Source of the DNA: Caprimulgus europaeus | Taxonomy: Eukaryota > Chordata > Aves > Caprimulgiformes > Caprimulgidae | Length of the DNA stretch: 64,000 nucleotides | Reading direction: 5' to 3' | Assembly (NCBI GenBank): GCA_907165065.1 | Contig: OU015541.1 | Location: 1,736,001 to 1,800,000, forward strand | The notes under the pieces: generated by a model | Databases searched by the model: none | Seen by the model: the letters and a program-made list of their open reading frames with translations, nothing else | Told to the model about the DNA's origin: nothing | Part shown: in pieces, positions 1 to 32,700 of the stretch | Layout of the letters: the number at the start of each line of letters is the position of its first letter | Numbering within the stretch: the stretch's first letter is position 1 | Made by a program: the position numbers and the translations under genes

Positions 1-369
1 TCATGATCCTACAGGAAAGGCACGGAGCGAGCTCAGAGATGCTGAGGGGCAGGGGTAAAAGGTCTCTAAAGCATGTTATGGCCTCAGAGTGCTCGAGGGC
101 TTTCCTGGAGCCACCTTCTCTACATGGCCAGTTAGAGTTACCAGGTAAAGGACCAAGAACCCAACTAAACCCTGGCTCTAACTACCCAAGGAAGTCAGCC
201 CTGGTTACAGAGCCACGCCAGCTTGTGCCAGCTCCCAGGACACCTTCACAAGGAGGAGACAGTGTCAGCACAAGGCCCCTCAGCATGGCTGCAGCTGGTG
301 TTTCACACATTATCTGGGAACAAACCTCCCACCCACCCTCCCCACTGTGCCCAACATCCTCCACCCTAC
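1..369 (-). other. UCKL1 intron 13, cut by the window edge
   Basis: No sequence matching the remaining UCKL1 C-terminus appears here. These bases are intron downstream of the exon 13 donor, and nothing else is recognisable in them. Confidence 0.8.
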
Positions 370-21295
<20,926 letters not shown>

Positions 21296-21375
21296 GGTGA
21301 TACCGGGAGAGGCGGGAGCGGGGGCGGAGCTGCCGCGGGGATCCCCGGGACTTGTAGTGCGGGGACGGGGAAAGG
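21296..21375 (-). promoter_or_regulatory. UCKL1: UCKL1 proximal promoter / 5' UTR
   Basis: GC-rich, CpG-rich sequence directly upstream of the ATG. It carries a GC box (GGGGCGGAG at 21321) and ACTACAAGTCCC on the minus strand at 21358-21347, one base off the ZNF143 (SBS) promoter element ACTACAAYTCCC. No TATA box is seen. The exact start site cannot be read from the sequence. Confidence 0.6.
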
Positions 21376-21379
21376 GGTG

Positions 21380-21840
21380 GGGTCACGAGTGGGTGCTACG
21401 GGGTGCAGGTGGGTGATGTGGGGTGCATATGGGTGCTGTGGGCATGGCAGGGTGCTGTGGGGTGTAAGTGGGAGCTGAGGGGTCACGAGTGGATGACTTG
21501 GGGGTGTAAGTGGGTGCTCTGGGGTGCAGCTGGGTGCTGTGGGCACGGGTGGGTGCCGTGGGGTGTAAGTGGGAGCTATGGAGTCACGAGTGGGTGCCTT
21601 GGGTTGTAAGTGGGTGCTGTGGGTGTATTTGGGTGCTGTGGGTCACGGGTGGGTGCTGCGGGGTGTAAGTGGGTGCTGTGGGTCACGGGTGGGTGCTGCG
21701 GGGTGCAGGTGGATGATGTAGGTATGAGTGGGTGCCATGGGGTGCACATGGGTGCTGTGGGGTGTGGGGGAGATGCTGTGGGTCACGGGTGGGTGCTCTG
21801 GGACACGGGTGGGTGCTGTGGAGCAGCTGAGGGGTACATC
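21380..21840 (+). repeat. G-rich minisatellite, about 20-bp unit, upstream of UCKL1
   Basis: About 20 diverged copies of a unit like TGGGTGCTGTGGGGTGCAAG or TGGGTGCTGTGGGTCACGGG. The plus strand is G-rich and could form quadruplexes. It sits between the UCKL1 promoter and the ZNF512B 3' end. Confidence 0.9.
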
Positions 21841-22567
21841 ACACAGCACCCACACCCACCCCACAGCTGCCAGCAGAGCCGGGGCGGGGCAGAGGGGGTT
21901 TAGGTGGCCCCCGGGGCTGTGAAACGGTCCCTGGGTGCTGGGGAGCAGAGGGGTGGGGGGACCCCGGCCCCGGTTCTGCTCAGCATCGCGCTCCCTTCCC
22001 GCAGCCGGGGTCCCCCCGGTGAGGTCTGTTTGGGGGGGTCAGGGCAAGCACTGCTCCCCACAGTCCTCACGGTCCCCACGGTCCTTGTCACCCCCCTGGG
22101 GACCCGGGACCGCCCGTGGGACAGTGCAGGGGTAAGGGTCAGCAATGGGGAGAGTGTCCTAAATCTGCTGCTTTTTTGGGTTTGGTGCCAAAAAAATCCG
22201 TTAGGAAGCGGAAGAGGATTTATTCCCACGCTGGGAGGGCCGGGGGTGCCCCGAGTCCTGCAGAGCTCCCCAGGGAGGGGTGTCCCGTGCTGGATGTGGC
22301 CCCTGGGGCTGGGAGATGCCACCGGGGGGGGACAGCCAGCAGCTTTGGGGGGATTTTTGCCGTGGGAAGGGGGATGAGGGGCTGGGGGCACCGGGAATCG
22401 CCGGCTGTGCCAGGTCTTGCCCCGGATTTGGGGGCACCAATGGGATGAAAACCACGAGCTCCATCCCTGGCAGGAGGGAAGAACAAACCCATCAGATCCC
22501 GGCTCCAACCCTCCCCCCAAAGTGCAGAATAACGATGGGAATAGTAATAATAAAAAATCAATAACCA

Positions 22568-22759
22568 TTTATTCGATACAGCTGTTTTTAATACATACAG
22601 TACATGGAGTCAGCCCTGCGCCGTGCCGGGCTGGAAGAGCTGCTGGTACAGTACTCTCCAACTGAGGATTTGTCAATGATTAACCAAAAAAAAACCAAAA
22701 CAGATCGTCACAAATCGGGAGTTTATTATAAGATAGTTTACTGTTAAAACAACTTTATT
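22568..22759 (-). terminator. ZNF512B: ZNF512B polyadenylation signal cluster
   Basis: Three AATAAA hexamers on the minus strand, at 22759-22754, 22727-22722 and 22573-22568, in an AT-rich patch unlike the surrounding GC-rich DNA. The most distal would place cleavage near 22.54-22.56 kb. Confidence 0.65.
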
Positions 22760-22767
22760 TTTTTTTT

Positions 22768-22813
22768 GCAAATAAACACTTTTTAATATATATATTTATA
22801 TATTTATATATAT
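22768..22813. repeat. AT-rich low-complexity tract
   Basis: Alternating TATATA/TTTATA sequence within the ZNF512B 3' UTR, next to the polyadenylation signals. Confidence 0.85.
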
Positions 22814-25800
22814 GGTTACAAGTGATAAATTGAAAATTTTTTTTTCCTTTTTTTGTTTTTTTTTTTTCCTTTTCTGTTTTTTTTTTTTTCTTTCCCCAAA
22901 ATACACTTATGCACTAATAACTGGCATCGACGAGAAACATTCGGATATGCCGTGGGATGGGTGTCACCAGGAGAGAAAGAAAAGAACAAAACACTCCCAA
23001 GGTCGATGGGCAGCTCCACCCTCGCTCCCCGCCCCGTGGGGTGACCCTGCTGGCACAGCACGGCACGGCCACACCGCTCACACCGAGGGATTCCCACCCC
23101 CGGCTGTCCCCAGGCATCGAAGCTTTTGGGGATGGCTCCGAAAGGTTCTCCTGTGGGGTCACAACCCACCCATCACCCACCCCATGGGGGTTTGGGGTAG
23201 TGGGATGATGGGGCTCTGCAGCCATGGAGGTGCTGGAGGTGCTGGAGTTGGGCTGTCACGGTCCCCAGGGCGCTGCAGGGACAGGGGCCACGTGGGGACA
23301 CAGCCCCCGCTGTGCTCTGAGCCCCCATTCACTTACCATGAGTGACCCCCACTAGCACGGGGTTGGGACTCTGGGGGTGACACCACTCCCTAGACCTGAG
23401 GGTCCCCAAACCCCCATGGGTGAGGGGATGGGAGGGGAGAGGATGTGCTCGTCCCCCATCTCACCCCACAGCCTCCACCCACCCCTCTGGGTTAAGGTGA
23501 TTTCTCCCCCCGGCCACTGCCTCATTGGGAGCACCCTGATGGGGGCACAACCTGGGGATCACCCCAGTGGGCACAACCTGACAGGAGCACCCCAAAGGAA
23601 ACACCTCAAGAGGCAAAACCTGATGGGAACACCCCAAAAGGAACACCCCGACAGGCACAACCCACCCTGCCACCGCGGCCGGTCCCTGCCCGCCTGCGCT
23701 CCCGGTATCGCTCCGGGGCCTTCCCCAGACAAGCAGGAGACTCAAGGATGTCTCATGGAGAAGGTGGTGGTGGGAGAACATGTTCCTCTGGAGTGATGAC
23801 TAGTGAGGGGAAATAATCCTTTTAAGGGAAAAAAAACCAAACCCCAAACCCTGAAGATTTCATTTTTTCATTAGAATTTCCCCTTGACCAGGCGCTGCTG
23901 TCACCGGGTGCTGTGAGGAGCATCTCCCAGCTCTGAGGGTGACAGGGGACAGTCCCCACCACCCTGAGCCCATCACCCACCCCAAGACCCCAGACCATCC
24001 CTGGGGTCCCCTCCAGGACAATGCCACCCCTGCGGCTGTCCCCGCTCACCCCCGCACCAAGCACAGCACTGCCTGTTAATTTAATCAACAAGAAGCCAAT
24101 TAATTGTGTGTTAATGAGAATCGAGCCCCGTGCTCTCCCCAAGGGGAGGTGGTGGGATCAGAACACCCAAACCAGCAGCAGGGGCTATACTGGTCCCCCC
24201 TCCCCAGGCCAGAAGCTTTGCTGGGGGCTTTCCCTCAGGGTGGGATGGGATTTGGGGATCCACCAGCTCCCTCTGCCCCTTCACAGAGATTCCAGTGCCA
24301 AATCCCTGCCAGGTCCCCACCGCTGCCCACACGCCCCTGACAGCCACCATGTGCCCCCCAAGCACCTTCCTTGGGTGCAGGGTCCCTCCTCACCAGCCCT
24401 TGGTGAGCGGGATGGAGCTGGCACCATCCCCTGGGCTCCGCACGGCAAAATGCCACCACCCAGGACACTGTCCCCATGTCCCCACGTCCCCGTCGTGACA
24501 AAGACCCAGGTGGCTCTGAGAGCGCGGGTGGGACCGTTCCTGGACCTCTCCTCCCTGCCCTGGGAGGGTTGGGAACGGTGACACCACCAAAACCAAGATG
24601 GGATGAAATGCAAGGAGCAAACAGGCTCAGTCGTAGCGACTAATTAAGCTTTCTCACTAATTGCTTTGCAGCCCGGCGCAACTTGCCGTGCAGATGGGGG
24701 GATCCAGCTGCCAGAGCATCGGCTGCCCCGAGAAGCTGCCCCAGCTTCAGACACCACTGTCCCCTCCCTGCCTCTGTGGCCGTAATCACCCACCCGTGGA
24801 GAAGGACGTTAATTATTAGGGAGCAGCTCCTGGGAGCAGGGACCCAACACCGAGCCTCTGGCGGGCAAAGAGCAGCGAAGGACACCAAGGGCTGAGGTTT
24901 TAATTGGTTAAAGTAAAAGCAGAAACTCTCCTCCCCTCTCCAACGCCACCTTCCTGGCTCTGCACAGGGGAAAAGAAATCAAATTAAGGTTTTCTGTTCC
25001 ATTACCGAGAGAAAACGTGCCCGTTTCCCAAGGACCGAGGTAGCCTGGTTTTTGTCTGGAGACAGACACATCCTGGTCCGGGGATGGCTCCCTCCAGGCC
25101 AGAGCGAGGTGTCAGGACGGTGTTAGCACAAAGAAAAGCCCGAGGAGGGAGGACACGCGGGTGCTGGGACACCCCGTCCCCCAGGACGCTGGGTGGGGGT
25201 TTGGATGCAGCTCAGGGGAGCAGAGACTCACCCCACGGCGGGTCCCAGCCCGGAGGGACAAGGCGAGTGCAACACACCCGAGAGCAGGACCCATGATTGT
25301 CACTTGGTGCTGCCACCCTGTCCCTGTTACACACCTCCCACAGCTGGGTGACCCAAACCCCATTTGCTCCTTCCTGGGCAATCAGCACCTTTGGGATGGG
25401 GCAGGATGGGGACCCTGAATCGCCAGCTGGACCCACCCGTGCCAGTGGGGCAGCTCCACAGCCACCAGCTCACCCCGACCCCGGTGGTGCCATCGTGGTG
25501 CTGCCACCACCAACGCAGCGCTCCGTGTCCGGCTACACCTCCAAGTCCCGAGCACGGGGGTGCCTCCCCCCATCGCCCCGGTCTCACCGCGCTGCTCACG
25601 GCACTCCCACAACTTTCGGTTCATCCCTCTGACCTGACCCGTCCCACAACCACCCCCTCCGCTCTCCCATCGACCTCCAGGGGCGCTCACACCTCCCGCA
25701 CCCCATCCCGCAGCCGTCTCGGGGTGATGCCACTGCTCTGCCAGCCTCATGTCACGCTCGCTGCCTGTCCCCCTGCCTGTGCCACCGAGACAAACCCCCG

Positions 25801-26467
25801 CGCCGAGCCGGCCACAGCCACCACGGAGCCAAAGCAACGTCCCCTCCTGGCACGAGGGTGCGGGGAAAGCACAACCAGATCCCCCGCAGTGTCCCCTGCC
25901 AGACCCTGCTGTCCCCTTGTCCCTCCCCTGCCGCTTGCACGGGTCAAACATCTTTGGGAACACGGTCCTGGGAGCAGGGACGGGGGAGGCTGGAGCCCAC
26001 CGGACAGGCAGCACCACTGCTGGCAGCCCCCCGCCCCGGCACACAGCCCTGGAGAGACCCCGTCCCAGGGGTCCCGCTGCTATTGCACTTTTCTTTCGCT
26101 CAAGCGTCACCAGTTTGGCGCAGGGAGGAAGGAGGGGGGGCAGGGGCAGGGTGGGGGGAGGCAGCAGGGTCCTGCCGGGCAGGGGGGGTATGTACACGGG
26201 CAGGGGGGGTGGAGGACGGTCCAGCTTGCTTGATCCTGTTTGTTTTCCAGTGTGAAACAAGGTCTGTGAATTATTTAAAGTGGTTAATTGGTATTTTCTG
26301 TCTCTTTTTTTTTTTTTTTTTTCTCTTTTTCTTTTTTTGTAAAAAGGGGGTGAGTGGAGGGTGGGGGGGGGGAAGGTGGGACAAAGAGGGGACAGAAAAC
26401 TGGGAGAGACCCCCACCCTGTTACCCTGGGCTGTAAACGAATCCTCGGAGACGAGTCTCTGAGCTGC

Positions 26468-26761
26468 TCATTTCTCGGGCATCTTACTGGCTCCCCCCTT
26501 CCGCTGGCTCGGGGACTTGGGGACCTGCTCGTCCCCGTCGGGGCTGACTCGGGAGCCTTCCCAGTGCTCGAGCGTTTTCTTGTGATTAGTCTTTGCTGCC
26601 ACGTTCTCTCTGCCCTTCGGGGATGTTTCCAGGGGCCTCTCCTTGGGTTTCCTTCCCCTTTTCTTCCCGTTTGTGCTTTTCTTTTTCTCCTCCTTGCTGG
26701 AAGAAAGCTGTTCCCTGCTTTTCTTTTTCCGGCTGGCTTCTGCGGAGGTTCGGAACCAGTT
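26468..26761 (-). CDS. ZNF512B: ZNF512B last coding exon (17), basic C-terminus and stop
   Basis: 97 codons plus TGA. It begins [19 protein letters not shown], contains [10 protein letters not shown] (likely nuclear localisation/AT-hook-like) and ends ASKMPEK, close to the human ending. The acceptor is ACACAG/AAC. Confidence 0.95.
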   Translation of the reverse strand, partial: NWFRTSAEASRKKKSREQLSSSKEEKKKSTNGKKRGRKPKERPLETSPKGRENVAAKTNHKKTLEHWEGSRVSPDGDEQVPKSPSQRKGGASKMPEK

Positions 26762-29700
26762 CTGTGTCCGTGGGGTGACACTGGGATTAGTGACCATCCT
26801 GGGGCCAGGCACTGGCATGCACAACCCACTGCCTCACCTGGACCTCCCCACGCCCTGCTGGCACCACCTCCCCAAGGACAAGCCAGTGCTGAGCAGCCTG
26901 GGGGTGTCAGGGACCCAAAGGGGGACAAGGAGATCCCCCCCACCAGACTGTCACAGCATTGCTGATGCTGCTGGGAGCTGCTGCGCTCTGCTCTTGGCAG
27001 ACATGGACAGATGGAGTGGGGCAGCCTGAGGATGGGTGGGTTGGAGCAGGGACCAGCCCAGACCAACCTCAGCCGTTTCCTTACCTCCGAGTGAGCCTTG
27101 ATGATGTGGTACTTGACCCCGCTCTCGGAGCTGAACTCCTTCTGGCACAGGAGGCAGCGGTACTTGCCCACCGAGTGGTCCCCCTGCAAGACAGAGCATC
27201 CTCCTGCAGCCCCCAGCAAAGCCAAAAACACCCTGGAGGGCTGGATCCCCCCAACCTGCTCCCCTTCCCCCCCCTGCAAAGGGAGGTTGATGCTTGAACC
27301 TCAAAGCAACAGAAAATAAAAGCTCATTTCTACACCACCACACGGAATCCCAGAACTGCCGGGATTGGAAAAGACTTGTGAAACCGAGTCCCACCATGAA
27401 CCCAACACTGACCAGTCCCCACTGACCCATGTTCCTCAGCACTGTGTCTACACGACTCTTCAATCCCTCCAGGGATGGGGACTCCACCACTGCCCTGGGC
27501 AACCCCTTCCAATGCCTCAGAACCCTTTCAGCAAAGAAATTCTTCCTCACATCCCATCTCAACTGCCCTGGGCACAACTTGAGGCCGTTTCCTCTTGTCC
27601 TAGGTCTCCGCCAGCCCTCGGTCCCAGGCCAGGAGCTCACAACCGCATCTCCTGCTCTGGATTTCAGCCTGTGCCCGTTGTGCCTCAGCAGTGTTGGTGG
27701 TGCCATCACCACACTGGCACCAGGAGCTGCAGCACCGGGTCCTACGAGCTCGGAGGGCAGCGTGGTGGGTTGTGCTGCCCGTGCACCCCCAACACCGGCT
27801 GTTATCACCGACAGCGTGTGTGTCCCTGGGCACGTGTGTGTCTGATGGGGCCGATCACCCCATTTCCTCACTGTCAGCAGATCTGTGATCTCCTGGGACT
27901 GAACCACCATCTCATTTATGTCCAACAGATTCACCTAATTTTCCTTTCACGCTGTCAAAGAGATGCAGCCACTGCCGGATTCCTGTCATGAGAGCCCTGG
28001 CGGGGATGACTGATCTCCCGGCTCTGCCACAGTTCACGGCACGGGGGAGATAATGTGCTCGCTATTGATGAGGGGTTTATGGATGGGCCCCTCCAGGAGA
28101 TATATGTGCTCCCTGGGAATTTCTCCAGAGCTGGCTCTGTGCTGTAAATCTGGAGTTAGACAGGTCTCTCATTTCAGGGACAGGCAGGACACGGGCAGGC
28201 CTGGCCCCAGAAATATTCATGCAAAAATCACCCTGGTGCATCAATCCCCACCGAGGATGGGGAAATGCCTGGGAGCATCCTCTGCTCTCAGGAAGGCTTG
28301 ATGGATTTCAACCAACTCAGCCAGATTTTACAGCAGAAATCACAGGAGGGGCTGTGATTTACGCCAGGTTTGGTGGATCATGTATCCATCGTAAAATTAA
28401 ATCCTCTGTGAGGGTGAGAGCCTGGCTGACGGCGCTGCGTGGGGGACATGAAGCTGCAAGCTCCCCCAGCGCTGACCCCCCCCCAAAATGCTCAGTCCCA
28501 GCTATGCTGGAGCTGGAGGGTGCAGCTCTGTGGCTCAAGAAAACGCTCGTGCAAACGCCCTGGCTGCTCTCTGTGCACAGCACCAGCCAAAAAACGGCTC
28601 AGTTTCCCTCCTGGAGACTGTTTGCTGGTGGGCTGCCTGGTGCTGCAGGCTAGTGAAGGAACTGCCCTCATCTCCTGCCTTTGCACTTTTATCCTGCACA
28701 AATACAGCTTCTTCTGCCGGATCTCTGCAGCTCATTTTCTAAATGATCTCATTAGGGCTTGATGTTCCAGCTAGTGCTGGAGGAACGCGGGAGTTTGTGT
28801 TTTCAATAACCACAGGGTATGCAGTGGAGCTGCCTCCTGGAAGCTCCATTCAATGGAAGCTGCAGCTGGAAACGTTTCAGGGTATAAAGCTTCACCAACT
28901 CTTACTCAGTTCCAACTTGAGGGACCTACGCTGAGCTCTGAATTCCTCCCCCGTGGCGGCTGCAGGCCACCAGAGCTCACCGCAGCCGGCAGTGATGCTG
29001 CTCCACCGAGAGAGAGGGCTCTGGTCCCAGCACAGACCAGCCACCTCTTCCAGCCTGAGCTCTGTCCCCAGGAGCCACCACACCAGTGTCCTTCCAGCTG
29101 AGGAAGCTGCTGGGCTTCCAGAGGGGCTGCAGGGCTGCCCAAATCAATGGAGAAAGACCCTCAATTCCCACCTGCCTCAGGAAATGTTCAGCTTCCAACA
29201 CAGCTCACAGAACCCCAGAATGGCCTGGATTGGAAAAGCCCATGGAGATCATTGAGTCCAACCATGAACCCAACACTGACCAGTCCCCACTGACCCATGT
29301 CCCTCAGCACTGTGTCTACACAACTCCTCAATCCCTCCAGGGATGGGGACTCCACCACTGCCCTGGGCAATCCCTTCCAATGCCTCAGAGCCCTTTCAGC
29401 AAAGAAATTCTTCCTCACATCCAATCTCAACTGTCCTGGGCACAACTCAAGGCCATTTCCTCTTGTTCTAAGCTTCCTGGCTCTGAGCTGCTGCGGGTGC
29501 ACGTGGCTGTGTGCGAGCTGCTGGCCACGCTGGGTGGCCAGGGGCTTGTGAAGGACTCAGGGGCTGCAGGAGCCAAGCTGGGCAGGGGATGCTGAGGTGG
29601 GAGGAGGATGTAAGGCAGGCAGGCAGGCTCGCTCCTGCGGCCCCATCTCCGAGGCACTCGGTGTGTTGGAGATCTGGGCTCTTGGGTGAGATATTTGTGT

Positions 29701-32700
29701 TCCAAGACCCCTTCTCCAAAGCTGGGGCAGTAGCTAAATACTCTCCATCACATCTGCCCGACTTGAGCCTCTCCACCTTTGGCTGCTTGTGGTTGTGGGT
29801 TTGATCCTGCCCAGAAGAACAGGAACCAAGATAGTGTGACAATGGGCTGAGCAGTGACAATGCAATGGGCAGTGATATGGCTGGTCCAGCCCTTCCAGCG
29901 GTCATGACCCTTTAACCAGTGCCATTGTTCCTTGGTCTATTGCTTCCCAATAATCCAGAGGGGAGAGAAAACCAAAACCCAACCCCACCTCCGAGCCGTG
30001 GCTGTAAAAGGAGGGCCCTACCTTGTTGCAGTTGGCCAGGTGAGCTTTCAGCCCCGAGACGCTGGAGTAAATGGCTTCACAGCACTGCAGGAAGAAACAG
30101 AGCAGGGTTTGCCACGGTTCCCCCTCATCTCCGTGCCGGGGCCAGGAGCCCGCTGTGCCAGCAAGGCCACCGGTCCAGGCTGAGCAGCGTGAGGTTAATG
30201 CTCTGCGAGACACGGAGGGCTCTGGCCACACGTTTCCTATTAGTGCTAATGGGAGTCATGTGGCCACATCCCGCTGCAACGGGCTGAAAAACGTCTCCCC
30301 TAAATGTCTCCGTGGCAAACGTACATTGGTGAGCAGTGGGGAGGTCCTGCTGGGCTACAGGAGTTCCTGGAGCCACAGCAGACACTTAAGGGAGAAGAGA
30401 AATCACCCGGGCAGCAGCATGACCAGTTTCTGAGCAACGGCTTTTCACAGTGCCTGTGCATGACATTAATTAGGCAGCACATCTCCCCCCGGCCCTGCGG
30501 GAACAGCCCCCTTCAAAACTCCCATTAGCCAGGCTTTGTTTCAGATGATAAATCAACCAGGGTGGGGTTCACCTCCTCGCCAGCTCAGGCCAAGGCTGCG
30601 CTTCACAGCGAGATGAAGCGCACGCACCATGTCCCCAAGGTCTTTGCCTGTCACGGGGTTTTAAAGAGAATGGTTTAAAACCAGGCTGGGCTTTGCTCTG
30701 GGAAAAGCAGGTTCTCGGCATGAAAATGCTCTCGAGGGCAGAGCGTGCAGCCCTCACCCCAGCTGGATCTCAGGAGCTCCCCAAAAACAGCTCCAGAGCC
30801 TGAACCAGGCAATGCTGAACCCTCAGACCAAGGGCACTTGGGGAGAAGGTGGCCGGGTCCCCAAGCCTGGTGGCTTGAGTGCACCAGGAGGGTCCCAAAG
30901 GTGGGACATGCTTCAAGAAGGCATGGCAGCAACCCCAGGGGTGAGAGTCTGAGCAGCACTGCCAGCTTTGTCCAGGGCTCAACAAGAATGTGGCTTTGGG
31001 TGGGCTTTCACCCCACAAACTCCCCCCTCCTCTGAGACCCGCTGATCTGGAGAAGAACAGAGATGGTCCTTACATTGTTGGGACAGTTGATGTGGCCCTT
31101 CTCCTTCACTTCGTTCTTCCAGTTTTCCAGCAGCCTGGGATTGAGCTTTGGAAGCCCCGGTCGGGTGTAATTGAGCTGCAAACAATAGCAGACGATTAGC
31201 AGAGCAGCACACACCAGTCCGGTCCTTGCTGGAGTCTTTGCTCATCACATGGGTCTCGCTCCCCCCCAAGAGAAGTGAAGCTGAAAACTAGTTGGGAGGT
31301 TTCCCCCAGAGATGTCATTTCCCCCCCGGGGCATGGCACAGCAGGGGGGTGGCTCTGCCTGCTGCGGTGTCACCAGCCAGGCGGCAGCGGGGCTGGGGGG
31401 TGGCTGTGGGTGAGGAGCAGGGCAGGACCCCCCCCCTTGGAGCCACAGCCACCTCCACGCAGTGCTGGCAAACAAAGAGGGGGGCTCCTGCTCCTGCCAC
31501 CGTGTCCCACCACGGGGACAGGCCCGGACCCGGTGTTTTCGGTGCACGGCCCTTCTGCCGCGTTTCATAACGGGGAGAATAAACAACCCCGCGCGCTGGG
31601 CAGAGGGGACGGGCGCCAGGAGGCTCCGTGGCTGCCTTCCACCCATGAATGGGCACAGCCCGTCAGACAATGAAAGGCTCTTGTGTCTCTGCCTCTCCTC
31701 CTGGCAGGGCTGCTCTTTCCAAGTGCTTTTAATTACCGCTTTATTAACGACTCTGAGGTTGAGCATAGCGGACCGGCCTTCCCAACTGCCATTTCTCCGT
31801 GTTCAGCACAAGCAAAGGTGGTTGTGGCACCTCCGAGCCTCCCAACCACCTACCTGCGGGACCTACCTACCTCCCCTGGCCCTACCTGTGGGTCTCTGTC
31901 TGTCACCATGTCACCGTGGTGAGGTCCACAGGGGACATGGGGCTCTCTGAGCTGCCTGCCTGCTGCGAGTTCTGCTAGAATCAATGGGCATCACTTGGGT
32001 CCCAAGCCCCAAACTTGCTCCAAGTCAGAGCAGGGCTGGGCGAGCTCACACGTGGGACCCTATGGCTGCGGGTACCCAAACATGTGCCATTCTCTGTGGG
32101 CACCTCTGAGCACAGGGCACGGCTGCATCGACACAGCCATGCTGGCTGGGGAGGATGCACAGACAAAGGGAGCCTGCAGAGAGGTAAAACCCAGGCCCTG
32201 TTTTCACACCATGCCCCCAGGACCGCGCACGTTTCCGACGCGGCGGGGAAGCTCCTGCCTGGGTTCCTTTTCCAGCTGTGACTTTTCCTGAACATGCTGA
32301 TAAAACTGTGAATTTTGTCCGGCTCCCTCCAATGGGCTGTTCCCAAACCACCCTACAAAGTGAAGCTCCCACCGAGGGCTTGGGGATGTGGAGGGGCTCA
32401 GGCAGCCACCACTCATTTCCACCCAGATTTAAGTGCCCCACGAGCCCCCACCTCGGCACGCAGCAGGGTAGGGCCGGAGGAGGAGGAGGGAGCTCGGGGA
32501 GAGCCGGGCTCTGCGCGAGGGCCGGGGGCAAAGGGCTTGTGAAAGAGCAGCGAGGACGGATGTGGAAAAATCCCCCGAGCCCCAGCGTGCGGCCGTTCTG
32601 TCGTGCTCCGCGGCTGGGGGAGATGCCAGCAGAGCTCTCTGAAGCATTGGGATGGTGAATCTACCAACAGCTTGGTCCCCTGCCCGGGGAAGGCAATTCC

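Larger units (their letters stand above)
22545..26467 (-). other. ZNF512B: Presumed ZNF512B 3' UTR
   Basis: From the stop codon at 26468 to the AATAAA cluster there is no convincing splice acceptor and no coding exon, so the whole 3.9 kb is most simply one 3' UTR. It contains A-rich tracts on the transcript strand (26291-26340 and 22838-22900) and small AT-rich islands rich in TTAAT/AATTA at 24058-24120, 24628-24672 and 24776-24822. The long open frames in it have no recognisable domains. Confidence 0.6.

Noticed and set aside
25382..27279. Two long minus-strand open frames (344 and 331 codons)
   Set aside because: The first lies in the presumed ZNF512B 3' UTR in low-complexity GC-rich sequence. 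The second is ZNF512B exon 16 read through its donor into the intron. Neither shows its own domain.
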